Positions 11,227 to 22,500 of a stretch of DNA of 64,000 nt are shown here, in pieces. The first letter of the stretch is position 1. Each line of letters begins with the position of its first letter. This DNA is from Agelas oroides (Eukaryota; Porifera; Demospongiae; Agelasida; Agelasidae). The notes under the pieces were generated by a model. It made no database searches and was not told the DNA's origin. It was given only the letters and a program-made list of their open reading frames with translations. The stretch spans positions 7,751,754-7,815,753 of the forward strand of contig OX422191.1 in the NCBI GenBank assembly GCA_949130485.1, in the 5' to 3' direction. A program made the position numbers and the translations under genes.

Positions 11227-11305
11227 CCCTAACCCTAGGTTGCCTTAACCCTGAAAATTATAACCCTAATCTTACTAACCCTAAACTCCCTAACCCTAAT
11301 TGAGC
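11227..11305 (+). repeat. Degenerate telomere-like CCCTAA cluster, unit 1
   Basis: CCCTAACCCTA, CCTTAACCCTGA, AACCCTAATC, AACCCTAAAC and CCCTAACCCTAA occur within 80 bp. This matches the animal telomere hexamer on the C-rich strand, but it is interstitial and decayed. Conserved at 29662-29731. A shorter run is at 4733-4743. Confidence 0.7.
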
Positions 11306-11401
11306 CTATGAATCTAATGATTTAATTGGAATAGTTGAACCCGTAAGGGCCATCACAGTACATGTACATGGCAGATTTGTGACATACTTATACAACTGTG
11401 T

Positions 11402-12131
11402 GATATGATAAATAAATAAATACAGCTACCATGACATGTAGTTTATTAGTGTCAGTTCACTGAGAGAGAAAAAGAGGAGGGGGCACCGGTACCCAGGTAA
11501 TCAGGGGGAGTAAGAGCTTGTTAACCCAACCTAACAACACCTTACGCCTCTGCCACCACGTCACCATCTCTTTCATTATGCACCTGTCTATGTCATCCAT
11601 CACCTTCCTATTCACATCTACCCTTCTCCCTAGCAGTAAACTCACTCTACTATCATCATCACCTTCTTCATATCCCTTCACCCACTCCTCTGCTCCCACA
11701 ATTCCCTTGATCCTTTCCAGAAGCCGACATCTATCCTGGTCAAACTCCTCACACTCCAATACAAAATGCTTAACATCTTCCACCTTCCCTCCATTACACA
11801 GCACACATCTGTCCTCTTCCACCATCCCGCATCTCTTTTTATCTTCAAACAACCCTGCAGACCCTGACCTCAACCGGAACTTCAACCGTACTGCCGCATG
11901 TCCCTCCCATGAACCTACGTATTTCTCCGGCCCATACTCTTCTTTAACCTTCTTATACCATTTCAAGCTACTTTTCCTGTCCACCTCTTCTTGCCAGTCT
12001 TCCCAGTTCTGTTTTTCTATTTTCCTCTTCCAGGCTGCTGCTGACCCTGACTCTTCCTCTTTGGCTTCCTCCAAGCCATACTTTCTTAGCAACATCTCAT
12101 ATTCTTCCCTCCAGCCTACTCCACCTGACTC
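11402..12131 (-). mobile_element. Non-LTR retrotransposon 3' end, ORF2 C-terminal fragment, unit 1
   Basis: The minus-strand frame (11457-12131, about 224 codons counting sequence 5' of the first Met) has the Cys/His knuckle CX2CX9HX4C (CVLC...H...C) typical of the region after the reverse transcriptase in many LINE ORF2 proteins, followed by charged residues and a stop. Beyond the stop, an A-T-rich 3' UTR ends in an ATTT-type microsatellite (about 11407-11422), as in LINE tails. The reverse transcriptase itself is missing, so this is a 5'-truncated dead copy. It has an almost identical sister at about 29837-30565. Confidence 0.8.
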
Positions 12132-12139
12132 ATATTAAA

Positions 12140-12672
12140 GCCTAAATTCTAAAGTGGTTCTGCCCATGTTATGAAATTAATGATTGGCTTTAACTAGACC
12201 TCAGCATTATCCACGAACAACCCTGGGTTCAGTCAGCTGTGCAATGGGAGGGTTAGGGTATGTTGACTCATGAACCTCATTATTGAAACATTGGCAGCTT
12301 GGTTTGGGGTAGAAAGGAATGGGTAAATGATGATGAATATTTATGAGTATGCCCTAAGCCTTTAATGGACTCAAACCCCGAACAGAACAGTGCTAGGAAT
12401 CTCATTGGATACTTGTTGATGTCCCAATTTGCGTCAATGACTCTCATTAAAGCATGTAATTCTGGCTTAAAGTCAGGCTAACTCTCCCTTCATGCATATT
12501 AATAAGTTGAATCTAGCTAGCTAGCTCGCTCTGTGTGGCACCCATAGGAAACACTCCGTTCATTGGTCCTCAAGAATATTGGCATCATGTTTGTTCTGTA
12601 GTAGCACTGGATTTGGTTGACTTGACGAATGTAACATGTGGAATATTCATAGGTTCAGTTATGTGCAGCATC
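12140..12672. other. Intergenic spacer, unit 1
   Basis: No coding or structural feature is recognised here. It is near-identical to 30573-31105. Confidence 0.5.
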
Positions 12673-12673
12673 T

Positions 12674-14191
12674 TAAGGTGGTAGGGTACTCCACCCTGGA
12701 TTTTCAAGGTCAACAAACCTGGAATCCAAGCTGATATAAAGATTTCTTTGCCTTCTTAAACTGTTAGCAAAATTAATGGTCAGTTTTGGAAGTCTTCAAC
12801 TTTCACTGTCGTATAATTGGGGATTTTCCCAGATTTCTGTCGGCATTGGTATCCAATAATGCGTTTATAATTAAGTTAGTTAAGATGTTGGCTTAGCAGA
12901 ACCCCTGATGTGGTGGTCGGAACTTTGAAGATAAGCTTAGATGAACTTCATTTTTTCCCTTTTTTCGAGCATAACCGCACCCCAAGTGGAAAGAAAACGG
13001 TGACTGGAGTGCAGGTGGTAACTACATCCCAAATGCAAAGTATTGGGTGTAGCTAGGTGGCAGGCCATTTTGTCCTACCCATAACAGACCGTTGAGCAGA
13101 TCCACTAGAGGCACACACTTCCAGGTGCATGGTGAGCAAGCAGCAAGCCACAAACTTTGACTAAGAGAACCCCACTAACTACACATAGTGTGGAAGCCTG
13201 GCTAGATTAGGGCAAAAATGGAACAGGGAACCGGGGATTGGAGTTAGGTACACAATCCAGCTTCTAACATTAAGCATAGTCATTGGGTGTAGAGTGAATT
13301 GAAGCTTACTTGGTATTGCATATGAAGCTATGTAGAAGAGTGGTGCTTATAGGTGGTAATTGAAGCCCTGTAGAGGCAAGATGATACAAGGGCAGCCAAC
13401 TTGCTGGGCAGAAGATGGCCATGCTACTGTTGTATGCATCTATATCTAAATTGTATAGAAAATAAGAACACCACACAAATGCTACTGAGAGACATCAGTC
13501 TGTGTTGTAAAGAAGTGCCGTTGCCATCAAAAGCGCTGTGGAGGCATGGGATGTGCTGTAGTGCAGCAAGCCTGTAGCGAAGTGCGCACTTCACTTAAGT
13601 ATCAAAGTGACTTGTAGCTCAGTGTGGCTGTGCTGTATCGGTAGTCTGCTACCAGAAAGTTGTAGCTGATAGACCTAGCTTGTTAGCATTGTACCTACCT
13701 TAGTTATTATACAAGGCTCCAGAGCTGCAAGTTAGGATGAAGTTTAAGTGTTGTCACTGAAGTGTCAAGATTTTTAATCATAACTCAGGTTAGCAGTGGT
13801 TTAAAAAAAATTGTATAATCTCTTTCTTTAGCAAATGTAACTACCTCCATGTTAAGATAGCTAGTTTGGGCACTGTAAAAATCCTTCGTCACCATAGGTC
13901 CCATTTCGTGATGGCAACTGTATGGCCCCGTGCAATAGCTGTGGATTAGCTCTCGACCTTAGCGCTTGCACAGTAGATATTTCAATGATAACTGTTTCAA
14001 GCTGTGGTGTCAAACTTCAGTAAGTCCTCTCAGGCTGGGAAAGAAACGCTAAAACTTTGGGCATGCACGTGCACTTTGGTGGGTTTTCATTAGTATATTC
14101 TTGGTTTTCTTTCCACTTGGGGTGTAATTTGCAAAGGAGTTTAGTAGAGTGCTGTAGTGTCAGTAGCAGTGCTAACACGGGGAAAGGCGGT
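12674..14191. mobile_element. TTAA-family element with a second repeat nested inside it, unit 1
   Basis: The left end TTAAGGTGGTAGGG and the following about 280 bp are homologous to the 3798-4825 element. The right portion (14134-14166, GAGTTTAGTAGAGTGCTG...) matches 4098-4130 of that element. Between them, where the other element has only an A-rich tract, about 1.15 kb is inserted (about 12965-14130). The right TTAA end is not found; sequence diverges from unit 2 at 14192. There is no transposase frame. Confidence 0.75.
12978..14124. mobile_element. Nested element bounded by a perfect 21-bp inverted repeat, unit 1
   Basis: CACCCCAAGTGGAAAGAAAA(C) at 12978-12998 is exactly complementary to 14104-14124. 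Its left part (about 12965-13110) has a homologue at 62390-62530 next to a T-rich tract, so it is a dispersed family. No protein is recognised inside. Confidence 0.72.
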
Positions 14192-14252
14192 TAGGTATCT
14201 ACTCTTTTAATTGTACTCCTTTTCTGTGGGGTGAATAATAATAATAATAATA
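14192..14252 (+). repeat. Unit-1 replacement segment with AAT microsatellite
   Basis: These 61 bp, ending in about seven AAT units, stand where unit 2 has 807 bp (32629-33435). Homology to unit 2 resumes at 14253. This is a deletion or replacement in unit 1, or an insertion in unit 2. Confidence 0.75.
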
Positions 14253-14340
14253 ATAGCCTCTAATTTCCAAAAATTTTCTTGGGGGAGGGGGGGGGGAATG
14301 CCCCAGACCCCCTACCTGTTGCGTACTTACACAACCACCA
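14253..14340 (+). mobile_element. hAT-type internal module with G-run, unit 1
   Basis: The order CTCTAATTTCC, AAAATTTTC, G-rich run, ATGCCCC, AGACCCCCTA is shared with at least five other places (15815, 17640 reverse, 33436, 47290, 55900 reverse). It is fused directly to the LINE relic that follows. Confidence 0.6.
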
Positions 14341-16180
14341 CTAACCTGACCACTTCAAACCTGACGGCTATGGCCCATAATAGCAGGGGTGTGAGACAGG
14401 GATTGGTCTTATCGCCAACCTTATTCCTTCTTGTTATGGACCCTCTTCTGAGAGATTTTCAAACGTCTGGCGTTGGTCTCTCCATCAACAGCTTCTATGC
14501 GGGGGGGGTTTCTTCCATGCCGATGACATACGAACACTTGCCTCAAGTGAGACCTCCCTAATGAAACAGTTCGACATGGTCAAACTATTTGCAAAGAAAC
14601 ACTGCTTGAAACTAAATGTTACCAAATGCGAGAATGTCGTGTTTGCAAACAGACCAAGTGGTGCTGACAATTTGCCTGTGTGTGATGTGGATGGTGTGGC
14701 GGTGCCGTCTGGGGATGTAGGAAAGTGTCTGGGGTATTGGTGGAAAGGAGATCTTTTTTCCTTCAGGTCAATTGAGGAAAACATCAACAAAGCTCGATGG
14801 GCTTTCCTCCACTTTGGTAGCATTGGTGATTTTTTTTGTGTTTATCATCAAGATCTGTGCTGGAGAAATGTGTGATGCCGATACTTCTTTACGGGTTGGA
14901 GAATTGGATCCTCACGGAGTGCCTCCTGAAGAAGCTAGAGTCATTTCAGGGAGAGCTGGAAAAATGAATCCTGAAATGGCCAAAACGCCATACTATATAC
15001 TGCTGCTATGACTTGTCTAGATTTCCATCAATGCGTTTCAGGATTTTGGTGTCCAAGCTGGGTTTTGTAGTGAGGTTGTTGAAGAAGGGTGATGATGATC
15101 TAGGCGGTTCTGTAGTTCTAGCATTGTGTAATGATTTTGGTGAGTCCTGTTTGGTCAGAGAGTGCAGAGAGCTTGAGGATGTGTTTGGGACCAACTTCAC
15201 TGGTCAGATCCTGAGTGAATGCATTGGGGATGTGAGGCAAATCAAGGCTGCCATAATCAGGGGCGGCGGAGCAGGGGGGGCAGGGGGGGCGAATGCCCCC
15301 CCAAAGTACAGATTGGGGGGGCCTTGCCCCCCAAAAGTACAGATTGGGGGGGCCTTGCCCCCCCAATCCGAAGATGGCTACTGCTACTTGATGTGTAATA
15401 ATATACAACAGTTACTATCAAAATGCCAGTGTCAACGATGCGTCGTTTACTTACCGTACGGTATCCAGCACAAACCATCGTCGTAGTTAGTCTCGCGTAG
15501 CCGCGAGACTAGGTCGTAGTAGGTTTTCCTGTGGGTGTGACTGTTATTTACTTTTAATTAGACAAACACGTGCACTGCCACTGCACTGCCCCCCCTTCAA
15601 GCTGTTAGGCGTGGTGATCACTGAACTAGTTTCAGAGTGTAGTACAAAGTAGAAACTGTTCTTGTCCAGGTCGTCAGTTCGAGTAAGATGCCCACCTCAT
15701 CAGGCCCGCCACGTACGGTCGACTATAGTGACTGAAACGCCTCGTGACGAACGGAGGTATTACTCTCGCCATGTACTCTAGTCGGACTAGTGGCATTTGG
15801 GTACAAATATGGCCTCAGAAGCGATCTCAGAGCACCTAATTTTAACAAAATTTTCTGGGGGAGCATGCCCCCAGACCCCCCTAGCGTGTGCGTGCTTACG
15901 CACGCACCATCCTCGCTGCCCCCCCAATCTCAAGTACCTTCCGCCGCCCCTGATAATCAAGGTAGACAAGGAGCAGCGTATATCTCATTATGTTGAACTT
16001 CACACTTTGTGTATGCGTGAAAATGTTCACATAATGAACACTGATGTGCCAGCTGGTGTTGGTGCTCCCCCACTCGACACACAACTTCTGGTGTGTTGTA
16101 CAGGTAGTGCAGTGTGTTTAGCAGTGCAGCATGTAACGAAATCTCGAAAATTGGACTTGAATGGTTTAGTGGCGCCTGAC
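14341..16180 (+). pseudogene. LINE ORF2 reverse-transcriptase relic, unit 1, split by an hAT-like element
   Basis: Translated pieces contain GVRQGLVLSPTLF (RT motif 4), then a broken HADD catalytic box: a G run at 14503-14510, two bases longer than in unit 2, shifts the frame just before it. Further pieces are KLNVTKCENVVF (motif 6 region) and, after more frameshifts, YGLENWILTECLLKKL and RILVSKLGFVVRLLKKG..., the conserved post-RT segment, which also occurs in the fragment at 63.2-63.8 kb. The element 15258-15952 interrupts it. It cannot be functional. Confidence 0.85.
15258..15952. mobile_element. hAT-like non-autonomous element (CAGGGGCGG ends), only in unit 1
   Basis: Unit 2 reads GCCATAATCAAGG at 34439. 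Unit 1 has 695 bp inserted between ATAAT (15253-15257) and ATAAT (15953-15957). Ends are CAGGGGCGGCGGA and its complement. Inside are a tandem GGGGGGCCTTGCCCCCC-type repeat (15290-15370), a palindrome TCTCGCGTAGCCGCGAGA (15493-15510), and the shared hAT module (15815-15905). No transposase. The TIR form is hAT-like, but the observed flank is 5 bp rather than the usual 8. Confidence 0.85.
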
Positions 16181-16435
16181 GAGTAAGCTGTCATGGGAGA
16201 GGGGACAGAAGGGCTCATGGGGTCTCTGTAGCTGCTGGCAATCAGCTTTGATTCAGTGTCAGCTGACTCATCACTTACGTTTATTGAAGTGGAGTATACG
16301 TAGTTAATCTATCCCATGGAAGGGTGGCCTCATGCATGCTGTGTACTGGTCTAGCCTAGGACGTCTTGGAGAGCTTATGGCAGTGATGCTGGATAGTCTT
16401 ACCTTCTTGTACTTCGCCGTCGATCGTCCCCAGCC

Positions 16436-16655
16436 GATGTCACAGCGATCCCCCCGAAATCCGATCCAGGCCGGATCGGATATCCTAGCGATTTCCCTTA
16501 GCGGATTTGATCCGGGCTATGAACAATGCTATTGGGCTCCCACTTTTTAACTTCTCAGTGATCGAATACGCTAGCAAAACTGATCCAGGGGGGATCAAAA
16601 TCGCTAGTGGATTTATTCCGACGGATTGATTCCGCTAGCGGATCCGGATCGTTAT
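16436..16655. repeat. GATC-rich inverted-repeat segment, unit 2 upstream
   Basis: Repeated GGATC/GATCC and CGCTAGCGGAT-type words occur in both orientations over about 220 bp, including CCGATCCAGGCCGGATCGG. The sister copy is at 35599-35818. Function is unknown; it may be a decayed foldback element. Confidence 0.5.
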
Positions 16656-17629
16656 AGGCCAGGTGTCATGGGGAATTTGACCTCTCCGGTTTGTGGCATC
16701 CCAAGTTTGTGGCAAGTTGTAGCATGTCAGATTGTATAAAGCAACTGAATCGGTAGGGAATCAGTTTCGTAGTGGAAGTGAATCAGTGGAAGTCTTCAAC
16801 TCTGAGCCACTTGAGATCGACACGAGACCATAAATGGATGGTCGTTATGCGGTACTACAAAAGCGACTCAGAGACAAGTTTCAAGAAATCGGCATGGTGT
16901 GATGCATCTCAGACTGGCAGCCGTCATATCCACCCCCGCTGTGCTTGCATGTGTATCACGCCCGCATGGGTGATGCAATAGCCCCGTTTCCAGGCCGCAC
17001 CTAGCTTATAAGTCCCGCAATGCCAGACGTCCACACGAAGGTGGCGACAACGCCCACGTTTGCAATATTACTACATATACTGGGCTACCGTATCACTACC
17101 GCATTTATCTGACGTTCTCCTTCACAAGAAGCAGGGATTTCAGCATTGTTATATTGCAGCTGTTGAAAGAGTATAGTAGCTAACTGGCTGCAGATTATCC
17201 TCGCCACCGGGTCTACAACGCTCATGACTACTTGAATCTACAAAATATTATTTCAAGTGAGTGTCTGTATTTCAGTATTTAGCTAGTATACTATCACACG
17301 TAGAAGTATTCTGTGTGAAGCAGCTCAGTAAATGAACCAAATATTAGTATAAAACAATTTTCAATTAGCAAAAACCAAGTTAAGGGTACAATGCAAACGT
17401 CATACGACTATAATGGTTATCACCGAGCAGCGATATAGGAGAATGTGTATTATTGAGATGAGATTTCATTTAAAATTTAGATATCAGCTGGTTTTGGTGA
17501 GCAAAAACATGAGGTGGGAGAAGGAGTAAAGAGAAAAACCTTGCAATCTGGTTGAATTGTTGCTGCAATACCATTGTTACACTCAAGCCTGTAGCCAGGA
17601 TTTTTGCAAGGGGGGTTACATGGGTGTCT

Positions 17630-17700
17630 GATGTGTATGAAGGGGGGTCTGGGGGCATTATTCCCCAGGAAATTTAGATGTTCTGAGATTGCAGCATACG
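17630..17700 (-). mobile_element. hAT-type internal module, reverse orientation
   Basis: GGGGTCTGGGGGCATTATTC, then CCAGGAAATTTAGATG and TTCTGAGATTGC, is the reverse-strand form of the module at 15815 and 47290. Sister at 36793-36863. The element ends are not identified. Confidence 0.55.
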
Positions 17701-19478
17701 CTACATGGCTCGACGAGTACTGTATCCAATTTTTGGCTGTCCATGTATGCATTTCCTAAGCCAGGTGACATCGAATTTCCACGAGAGAAGGTACTACGGT
17801 TGACAGAACAGCAGGTGGGGTGACAGATGGTGAAATACGTAGTATGCAGAGAATACCGAAAATACGTCAGAAAAGCATCAAGCTTATACGACGGCAAAAT
17901 GTCTATGGACTACCATAGATATACCGTACGTTTCCATGCGTTTTCAGAAAGTCGGTATAACTCAAGGCTGTTCAGTTGCCCTTTCGTCGGTACTCACCAG
18001 AAGAACAACTGGAGAACTCCTGAGCGCCTGAAATGCGATTTATTTACGCACGTATTTACGCGGCAACGGCGTAAACCGCTTACGCGCGCGTTCCGCGCTG
18101 ACAATGAACAAACCCACATAGCTCATAGTATCTATGCATAGCTGCAACCAGACTCGTTTGGACAATGGTGATTCTTAGTAGCATCGAGGCTAGTGGACCA
18201 CTTTTAAACGGTAGGGCACTTAAAATGCGGTGTTTAAAATCTGTTTGGAGGCCAAAAGGCGGGTTCGAGCGAACCCCCTCGAACTCCCCCCTGCCCACGG
18301 GCCTGACACCTTATGGGAAAACCATGTAGCTACCTGTTGAGCTGAGCACAAATTGCTTGGCAGAAGAAGGAACAAGTCTGAGGCTTCAAGTTTTGAACAA
18401 CTGTCTTCGTTAAAGCACATGGTTCATACTGAAGTTAACCATAGTATAGCTAAATCATGGCGGCAAAGGTTCATTATTAATCACATCATTAACTGTGAAA
18501 TTGAAAATAAATGAAGCACCTGAATACTACAATGCCATTTTGAGAGACAATAAAGAGTGTTTTCAATGCACCATCAGTACAGTTGGTATGGTTTGTGAAC
18601 TCACAACACCAAGGAGGCATGCAGCAGGTGAGATTATATTTCCTCTGAGCTCTGGGGCCTGTTGAGACATTGTACATTCTAGGTGGAAATGTGAATCAGT
18701 TCTTGCACTTGTGTATAACAATCCAATTTGAAAGACTTGCTGGACCGTTTTTCATTAATCATTGCCACTCAAGTGAGTGGTAAATGCCATGAATTCTTTG
18801 AAGCTTGATGAGCAATGCATAAGATCTATAAGCTGCTGGGTGCATGAAAGAAGAGGTCATTGGAAGTTGGAGAAATATACAAGTGAGGACACAACAGGAA
18901 GAATGTGAAGCAAAATAAAGTAGAAGCAATACAAGATAAATGTAGTGACCTCACAAGTCACGTTTCACCCAAACTTTACCCTCACTAATGCATCTGCAGT
19001 GTTTTTGAATGCCAGGAATCTTTAATTGTAACTGATGGGACTTCGTCATATGTGATCAGCAGATATTTTAATAATTGTTAGCTGTTGTAGTGGCTGGGAT
19101 CATTGAACTCAGAACTTAGTACATACCTTAATGATATAGTCCTTCACATGATCTCATGCTAATTTGAAACCTTATCTCTGAAATAGGCCCTCCCTCAGTT
19201 TGTACAAAGCGTACATTTATTTTTTCGTAAACACTCACAATGTTACAGAAAAAATTGTAGCACTAGAGTAAAGGGGTGAATTTGCTATGGGTGCATGCAG
19301 AGTGAGATAAAATAGTAATGTAAGCCGAGACTTTTATGCTGTTAGGGTGACTCAAATGGGATATTCATGCCTTCTTCTGGGAAGTGTATGTGTATTCATT
19401 CATCTGTTACAAGTGAATTGCGTGGATATTTTTGTCACATCTTTGGGTGTAGCTAATTTATTGCTTTACTTATATCTT

Positions 19479-19504
19479 TTCTTTCTGCAGTCATTCATCA
19501 CACA
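19479..19504 (+). promoter_or_regulatory. 3' splice site of a 5'-UTR intron, copy 2
   Basis: A pyrimidine-rich TTTTCTTTCTGCAG ends at 19490, 14 bp before the ATG, which sits in a good context (CACAATGG). The same arrangement occurs before copy 3 (AG at 38653-38654) and before the divergent paralogue (CTTCTCCAACAG ending 48503, 10 bp before ATG). This argues that a leader intron is ancestral to the family and supports these starts. Confidence 0.75.
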
Positions 19505-22500
19505 ATGGCTCAGTTCACACTGTCTATTGTTCTTGTGGCAACGCTGCTCATTAGCACCCTCTCCTGCTGCTCTGCTGAGAATGTGTACTGTGTCACACCC
19601 ATTGCCACCTCATGCTCATCCTGCCCTCACAATTCAACCAACTGCACCACACTCTCTGAGTATGCACAAGAAGCTGAACTGTATTTTACCTCTAACACCA
19701 CTATGGTGTTCTTGCCAGGTAACCATGTTCTTGATGTGAATATCACAGTTGCCAATGTAGCCAGCCTGACCATGCGTAGAGAGTCTTCCTCAGGCAACGT
19801 AGCAACAGTTGTTTGCAATGGGTCAGTTGGCCTCAGTTTCACAAGCATGGCTGACTTCAAAATACAATGTTTAGCATTCACCTTCTTTGGCAGGGATTCT
19901 GGTAGCACTTCATCAAATAATAAGTCTGCATTGCTGCTCAACTCAATAACGTATGGTGAACTGATTAACTGTTCCTTTCATGACAATTTTGGCACTCCAC
20001 TTGTAGTGAATAATACTAACATTACACTAGCAGGGAATGAGTTCTCACATAACGTACAATGTGGTTATAATAGTGGAGATGGTAACATTCTGATTGGAGG
20101 AAGTGCTATCATTGCTGTCAATAGCAACCTGACATTCACAGGGAATACAACCCTCCGTAAAAATGATGTGTCATGCCCAGAAATATACCGGTCCCCACCT
20201 GATGGAGGTGCAATCAAAACAACAGGCTACACTGTACTTAACTTCCATGGAATCAGCAACTTTATCAACAACTCAGCAGATGGTAAGGGCGGTGCAATCT
20301 TCACATCAGGTCATACTGTGGTTAGCTTCAATGGAACCAGCAAGTTCATCAACAACTCAGCAGATCACGGCGGTGCCATCTATACATCATATAATACTGT
20401 ACTAAGCTTCAATGGAATCAGTACCTTCAGCAACAACTCGGCGGAAGGTGGTATAGGTGGTGCAATATACATGTTATATAAAAAAATTAGCTTCAATGGA
20501 ACCAACAATTTCACTGGAAACTCAGCATACTATGGTGGTGCAATGTACACAACTGGCGTAATCAGCTTCAATGGAATCAGCAACTTCATCAGCAACTCAG
20601 CGGGCTATAGCGGTGGTGCAATCTCCACATCACGCAGTACTGTACTTAGCTTCAATGGGACCAACAATTTTATCAACAACTTTATACATCGTCGTGGTGG
20701 AGCTATCTACACATCAGAGAGAACTGTGCTTAGCTTCAGCGGAACAAGTAACTTCATCAACAACTCAGCAAGCAATAAAGGTCAAGGTGGTACAGTCTAT
20801 GCAAATTACAATACTGAGGTTACATTCAGTGGAACCAACAACTTTATCAACAATTCAGCAGCTTTTGGTGGTACACTGTTAACACAAAACTATGCTGTAA
20901 TCAACTTCAATGGAGCCAACAACTTCTTCAACAACTCAGCACACTACTATGATGATGGTGATGGTGGTGTGATGTACATGTATGATCATAGTATAGTTAG
21001 TCTCAATGGAATGAGCAACTTCAACAACAATACAGCAGGCGCTGATGGTGGTGCAATCCATGCATTAGACAATGCTGCAGTCTACTTCAATGGAAGCAAC
21101 AACTTCTTTAACAACTTGGCAGAAAAAGGTGGTGCACTTTATCTGAATAAGTCCACTTTCTCCATTTTGCCTAATGCAACTGTGTTGTGGGAGAACAATC
21201 ATGCAAAACTTGGAGGAGCCATCTATGTTGATGATCAATCTAACCCCTTTGTTTACTGTACTCAAGCCAACATATGTACAAGAAAGGATATCTGTTTTTT
21301 TCAACTTCCTGGTCAGAATTTGTCCAATCCTATTAATGTCCAGCTTGTCTTTAAGAACAACTCTGCTGATGATGCCGGAAGTGTGCTATATGGTGGTGCA
21401 ATAGATAACTGCGCATTCACTGGCATGGGCTCATATAGCTCTGGTGAAGTGTTTAACATGTTAGTCTACATTGACAATGACAACACAAACTCAAGTATCT
21501 CCTCTCCCACATTTCGCATACGTCCATGTGAAAACAACCATCCACACTTCAGTACGTCATCCATTTCATATACTGTATATCCTGGTGAAACATTTTATGT
21601 TTCAGTTGGTGCTTTTGGACAGAGAAATGGAACAGTTCATCCATCAGGAGTCAGATGTTACATAACCACTGGTAATCTTCAAGGTTTTCAATACATCCAA
21701 ATAGTGGTTAACACCTGCACTACATTCAACTACACTGTGTTTTCCCTGTCTCCCGCTAATCCTGCAAAACACGTATATATAGATTTGTATGCAGATGGTC
21801 CATGTTCAACTTTTAGTGATAAACTTGCTATCCAGTTGACAATATATCAGACCTGCCCACCTGGCTTTAGTCTTTCTGAGCCAGTAAAAGCATGCATCTG
21901 TGAGCCAAGACTTGCAACATATACAAACAACTGCAATATTACCAATGGAGTAGGACGAATAAAACGCAATTCAGGCGAGCGATTTTGGGTTGGGTACGAC
22001 AATCAGTCTGATGGACTTATTCTCCACCCACTCTGCCCCTTTGACTACTGTGTCTCTTATACAGTGGCCTTTCCTCTCAACAATACAGACAAACAATGTG
22101 CACACAACAGGGCAGGCCTCTTGTGTGGAGCTTGTAAGAACGGTTATAGTCTGGTACTGGGTGCTTCTCATTGCCAGCAGTGCACTAACAGACATATTGC
22201 CTTGCTCATCCCTTTTGCAGTGATGGGAATAGCTCTAATCCTTTTGCTCTTTTTCTGCAAACTGACAGCAGCAACAGGAATGCTCAGTGGCGTAGTGTTC
22301 TATGCCAATATTGTTGGAGCCAATCGTACCATCTTTCTACCAGTGGAGTCTACTGATGCTTTTTCAGTCTTCATTGCATGGCTAAACCTTGACTTTGGTA
22401 TTGAGACGTGTTTCTACAATGAAATGGATGCTTACAGTAAAACATGGCTGCAGTTTGTGTTTCCAGTGTATATTTGGCTGCTAGTAGGACTCATGATTCT

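Larger units (their letters stand above)
10577..11401. other. Upstream region of the EGF/C2 gene, unit 1
   Basis: No gene is recognised. It contains the 5' flank of the minus-strand EGF/C2 gene, a foldback repeat (10893-11028) and degenerate CCCTAA motifs (11227-11305). The 120-residue minus-strand frame at 10721-11083 runs through the foldback repeat and has no domain. Confidence 0.6.
16181..19490. other. Upstream region of membrane-protein copy 2
   Basis: No gene is recognised in about 3.3 kb. It is near-identical to 35344-38654. It contains a GATC-rich segment (16436-16655), an hAT-type module in reverse orientation (17630-17700) and the promoter and 5'-UTR intron of copy 2, whose first exon I cannot place. 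Confidence 0.6.

Noticed and set aside
11518..12138. Plus-strand frame of 206 codons, Ser/Thr-rich, also at 29952-30572
   Set aside because: It is the complement of the LINE ORF2 C-terminal fragment, and its low-complexity composition is what an antisense of a Glu/Lys-rich protein gives.
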